From positions 1 through 42,520 of the forward strand of contig JADFKZ010000007.1 of NCBI GenBank assembly GCA_022564665.1: a stretch of 42,520 nucleotides of DNA, written 5' to 3'. This document shows positions 39,995 to 42,520 of this stretch, piece by piece. The first letter of the stretch is position 1, and each line of letters starts with the position of its first letter. The DNA comes from Planctomycetota bacterium (lineage in GTDB: Bacteria; Planctomycetota; Phycisphaerae; Phycisphaerales; SM1A02). The notes below the pieces were generated by a model. That model made no database searches, had not been told where the DNA came from, and was given only the letters and a program-made list of their open reading frames with translations. The translations under genes were made by a program, and so were the position numbers.

Positions 39995-42447
39995 CGGCGG
40001 TGCGCGCGACGCCGTCCGCCGGGGGGTTGATCTGGTTGGTGACGCTGCTCGCCGCTTCCCTGCTGGGATTTGAAGTATCGCTGATGCGGGTGCTGCTGGT
40101 GGCGGGCTGGCACCACTTCGCCTTTGTTGTGATCAGCGTCGCGCTTCTGGGTTTCGGAGCAAGCGGCACCGCGCTGTATCTCACCAGGAGGTGGGTGGTC
40201 CGCCACGCGGCGATCGTGCTGACATTCCTTTCCCTGGCCACCGCGGCGACCATGCCGATCTGTACCGGCCTGGCCCAGCACGTGCCCATCGAAATGACGA
40301 TCGCGCCTGCCCTGCTGGGGGGGCTCATCGGCAGGTGGTTGCTCTACTGGGCCCTCTTGACGGTGCCCTTTTTTCTCGGGGCGGCCGCCCTTGGTCTTGC
40401 GCTGATGGTGTGCGGTGGTCGGGTGGCGGTGGTCTACGCGGGCAACCTGCTTGGCAGCGCCGCTGGGGCCCTGGCGGCGCCGTTGTTGATGACGGTGGTG
40501 TCACCGGCCTGGCTGCCGCTGGTGATGGGCTGTGGCGCCGCGCTGGCGGCGGCGGGCGTTGCCGCCGGCTCGCCGGCAAGACGGTCGGCCGCGATTGCGG
40601 CGTGCGCGGCTGCGGTGGGTCTGTTCCTGTGGCTGGATCCGCCGCACGTGCGTCTGGATGCGTTCAAGCGCGGCGCACAGATTCAGCGTCTTGCGGCCCA
40701 GGACGCGGTCGAGCGTGTCGGCCGGGTGCTCGGCCCGCGCTCGGTTCTGGAAGCGTACCGCGGCCGCGTGCTCCACGACATTCCCTTTCTCGGTGTGGGT
40801 CAGGATCCACCGGCCATCAGCGTGCTGCTCGCCGACGGCCACTGGGTGGGATCGGTCCTTGAAGTCCAGAGCGCCGATGAGGCCGGGATCGTCGACGGGA
40901 TGCTCATGGCGTCGGTCTATGACCTGGCGCCCCAAGGGCCACGGGTGGCGCTGCTTGGCGAGACGGGAGGTCTGAACATCTGGCTGGCGGCACGACACGC
41001 CGCGCGAGCGATCGATGTCGTGCAGCCGGACAGGCGCCTCACGGTGCTGCTGCGAGGCCCCTTGCGGAATCTGGGCGGGGCGGTTCTGGACCTTCCCAAT
41101 GTACGGGTTTGGCCCGCCGAGCCGCGCCACTTCATCGAGCACACCCACGACTCCTTCGATGTGATCCAACTGGTGATGACGGAATCCTCGGCGGCGGGCT
41201 CAGGCGGAATCGGGGGGCTGGCGCAGGATTATCTACTGACGATTGAGGGGCTGACCGCCTGCCTAGGACGGCTGGAAGCCCACGGGCTGCTGGCGGTGGG
41301 GCGGGCGATACAGTCTCCCCCGCGTGACAACCTCAAGCTGCTGGCGACCGTGGTGGAGGCGCTGCGGTCGCTGGGTGTCGTCGACGCGAGCCGGCACGTT
41401 GTCATCCTCCGTGACTACCTGGCGGTCCTGACGCTCGTCAAGCCGACACCTTTTTCGGATGCTCAGATCCAGCGGGTGCGGGCGATCTGCCGCGACCGGC
41501 AGCTCACCCCGGTGTGGTTTAGCGGGATTCAGGCCCAGGAGCTCAACCAGCCCGACGCGTTGCCCGGCCCCACTGAGGGCCCCGGGGACTGGCTGAACCA
41601 CGCGGCGGTGCAGCTCTTCGGACCCGCTGCCGACCGCTTCATCGACGAGTGGGCGTTTGATATCCGTCCACCCACCGATACCCGGCCGTTCTTCAGCGAC
41701 TTTTGCCGTCTGTCGTCGATTGAGGCCATGAGAGCCGCCTACGGCGACCTGTGGTTGACACGGACGGAGCTGGCCTTCCTGTTCGTGCTGGCGGCGGCGG
41801 TGAGCGTGACCGTGGCGGCGGTGGCGATGATCCTGCCCCTTGCCCTGATTCGGGTCGCCCAGGGGCGGCGGGGCGGGTGGGCGACCGCGGCGTACTTCGG
41901 CTGTCTGGGGCTGGGTTACCTGCTCCTGGAGATGACCTTTCTGGCTCATCTGACGGTTCTGATCGGCGACTCAGTGCTGGCGGCAGCGGTGACGATCGGT
42001 GGGTTCTTGTTCTTTTCCGGTCTGGGCAGCCTCGTGAGCCGGTTTCTGGGCCGGCGGCGGGCCCAAAACGTGCGTTGGATCATCCTTTGCCTGGTGGTTG
42101 GTGCTCTGGTGGAGACGATCGGGCTGCGGCACTGGGAGGTGGCAGCCGGGCTGCCGGTTGCGGGAAGGCTGGCGCTGGGGCTGGGGCTTATTGCCCCGCT
42201 GGCCTTTGCCATGGGCTTTCCCATGCCCATGGGGCTGGCTCGACTGGCCGGCGGAATGCCGGGCCTCATTGCCTGGGCCTGGGGGGCCAACGGCTTTGCC
42301 TCGGTCCTGGCCGCACCGCTGGCCATGGTGCTGGCCATGACCTGGGGGTATCACATCACCACGGCCTTCGCCCTGGCGGCCTATCTCGCGGCGGGGGTTG
42401 TCTTTGGGCTGCTGCCACAGGCCTCATGGACGACGGATAGGTCATGA
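39991..42447 (+). CDS. Polytopic spermidine-synthase-like membrane protein
   Basis: 818 residues. TTG 39991 overlaps the preceding stop (TTGA); GTG 40000 is an alternative. About six N-terminal membrane helices (V-T-L-L-A-A-S-L-L-G-F-E-V and onward, to about residue 215) precede a soluble Rossmann-like part with V-A-L-L-G-E-T-G-G-L-N-I-W-L-A-A-R and D-V-I-Q-L-V-M-T-E-S. Six more helices close it (about residues 590-810). This TM - SpeE-like - TM layout matches the membrane-bound spermidine-synthase-like group. The usual G-G-G-D/E-x-G-x2 core is reduced, so polyamine synthesis is doubtful. Its partner is the isoaspartate methyltransferase just upstream. Confidence 0.75.
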   Translation: MTAVRATPSAGGLIWLVTLLAASLLGFEVSLMRVLLVAGWHHFAFVVISVALLGFGASGTALYLTRRWVVRHAAIVLTFLSLATAATMPICTGLAQHVPIEMTIAPALLGGLIGRWLLYWALLTVPFFLGAAALGLALMVCGGRVAVVYAGNLLGSAAGALAAPLLMTVVSPAWLPLVMGCGAALAAAGVAAGSPARRSAAIAACAAAVGLFLWLDPPHVRLDAFKRGAQIQRLAAQDAVERVGRVLGPRSVLEAYRGRVLHDIPFLGVGQDPPAISVLLADGHWVGSVLEVQSADEAGIVDGMLMASVYDLAPQGPRVALLGETGGLNIWLAARHAARAIDVVQPDRRLTVLLRGPLRNLGGAVLDLPNVRVWPAEPRHFIEHTHDSFDVIQLVMTESSAAGSGGIGGLAQDYLLTIEGLTACLGRLEAHGLLAVGRAIQSPPRDNLKLLATVVEALRSLGVVDASRHVVILRDYLAVLTLVKPTPFSDAQIQRVRAICRDRQLTPVWFSGIQAQELNQPDALPGPTEGPGDWLNHAAVQLFGPAADRFIDEWAFDIRPPTDTRPFFSDFCRLSSIEAMRAAYGDLWLTRTELAFLFVLAAAVSVTVAAVAMILPLALIRVAQGRRGGWATAAYFGCLGLGYLLLEMTFLAHLTVLIGDSVLAAAVTIGGFLFFSGLGSLVSRFLGRRRAQNVRWIILCLVVGALVETIGLRHWEVAAGLPVAGRLALGLGLIAPLAFAMGFPMPMGLARLAGGMPGLIAWAWGANGFASVLAAPLAMVLAMTWGYHITTAFALAAYLAAGVVFGLLPQASWTTDRS

Positions 42448-42489
42448 AACAGCTTCCGTGAGACGATATAGACCGCAGACTCCCCCCAC

Positions 42490-42520
<31 letters not shown>

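Overview
The window is high-GC bacterial DNA, most likely from a Planctomycetota member of the Phycisphaerae type. I infer this from several lineage habits: two exported proteins ending in PEP-CTERM-like sorting signals (V-P-A-P-G or I-P-E-P-S, a hydrophobic stretch, then an Arg cluster); a subtilase ending in two dockerin-like LDGDG repeats with W-G-P-C; a membrane protein ending in a C-x2-C-G-Y-D-L-R-G zinc ribbon; a TPR/VCBS/ASPIC surface protein; and a TPR-CHAT gene beside an ECF sigma factor. The last 30 bases are a pure C run, which looks like a contig-end or cloning artefact. No rRNA, tRNA or CRISPR array was seen.

Region by region. 1-1.75 kb: the tail of a probable PH-domain protein, a DUF2513 protein, and a coupled pair of small membrane genes on the minus strand. 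1.75-5.1 kb: an insertion zone with one apparently intact IS with long inverted repeats, an abutting 5'-truncated IS4-family remnant, and a 111-bp fragment of the same IS4 end 2 kb away. Two PEP-CTERM genes are interleaved with this debris. 5.9-11.1 kb: a lipoprotein S15/CocE hydrolase, a small secreted protein, a cysteine-bearing Asp-box beta-propeller, and divergent from it an outer-membrane barrel plus c-type cytochrome lipoprotein. 11-15 kb (minus strand): a compact run with a Tat-exported class V aminotransferase, a sulfotransferase-like P-loop protein, a class IV aminotransferase and an NDUFA9-like SDR. 15.3-18.9 kb: a giant TPR/VCBS/ASPIC lipoprotein. 19.1-21.6 kb: feoA-feoB and a tiny Cys-rich FeoB partner. 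21.8-23.3 kb: a VWA-membrane-FHA-like protein.

23.6-29.3 kb: a tightly coupled four-gene operon of ECF sigma factor, anti-sigma-like protein, TPR-CHAT protease and secreted subtilase. This is the best candidate in the window for an under-described system. 29.5-37.1 kb: a fatty-acid operon (thiolase, FadJ-type bifunctional enzyme, large acyl-CoA dehydrogenase, and an acyltransferase/alpha-beta-hydrolase fusion). 37.3-42.4 kb: adenine deaminase on the minus strand, then an exported protein-isoaspartate methyltransferase coupled to a large polytopic spermidine-synthase-like protein.

Cross-links. A 20-bp site (18/20 identical, opposite orientation) lies before feoA and at the start of the barrel-cytochrome pair, suggesting one iron-responsive regulon. 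The sulfotransferase-like/class IV aminotransferase pair has the same domain order as a single fused plant protein. A short interspersed repeat recurs in two intergenic gaps. All family calls are by eye from motifs; no database search was possible.
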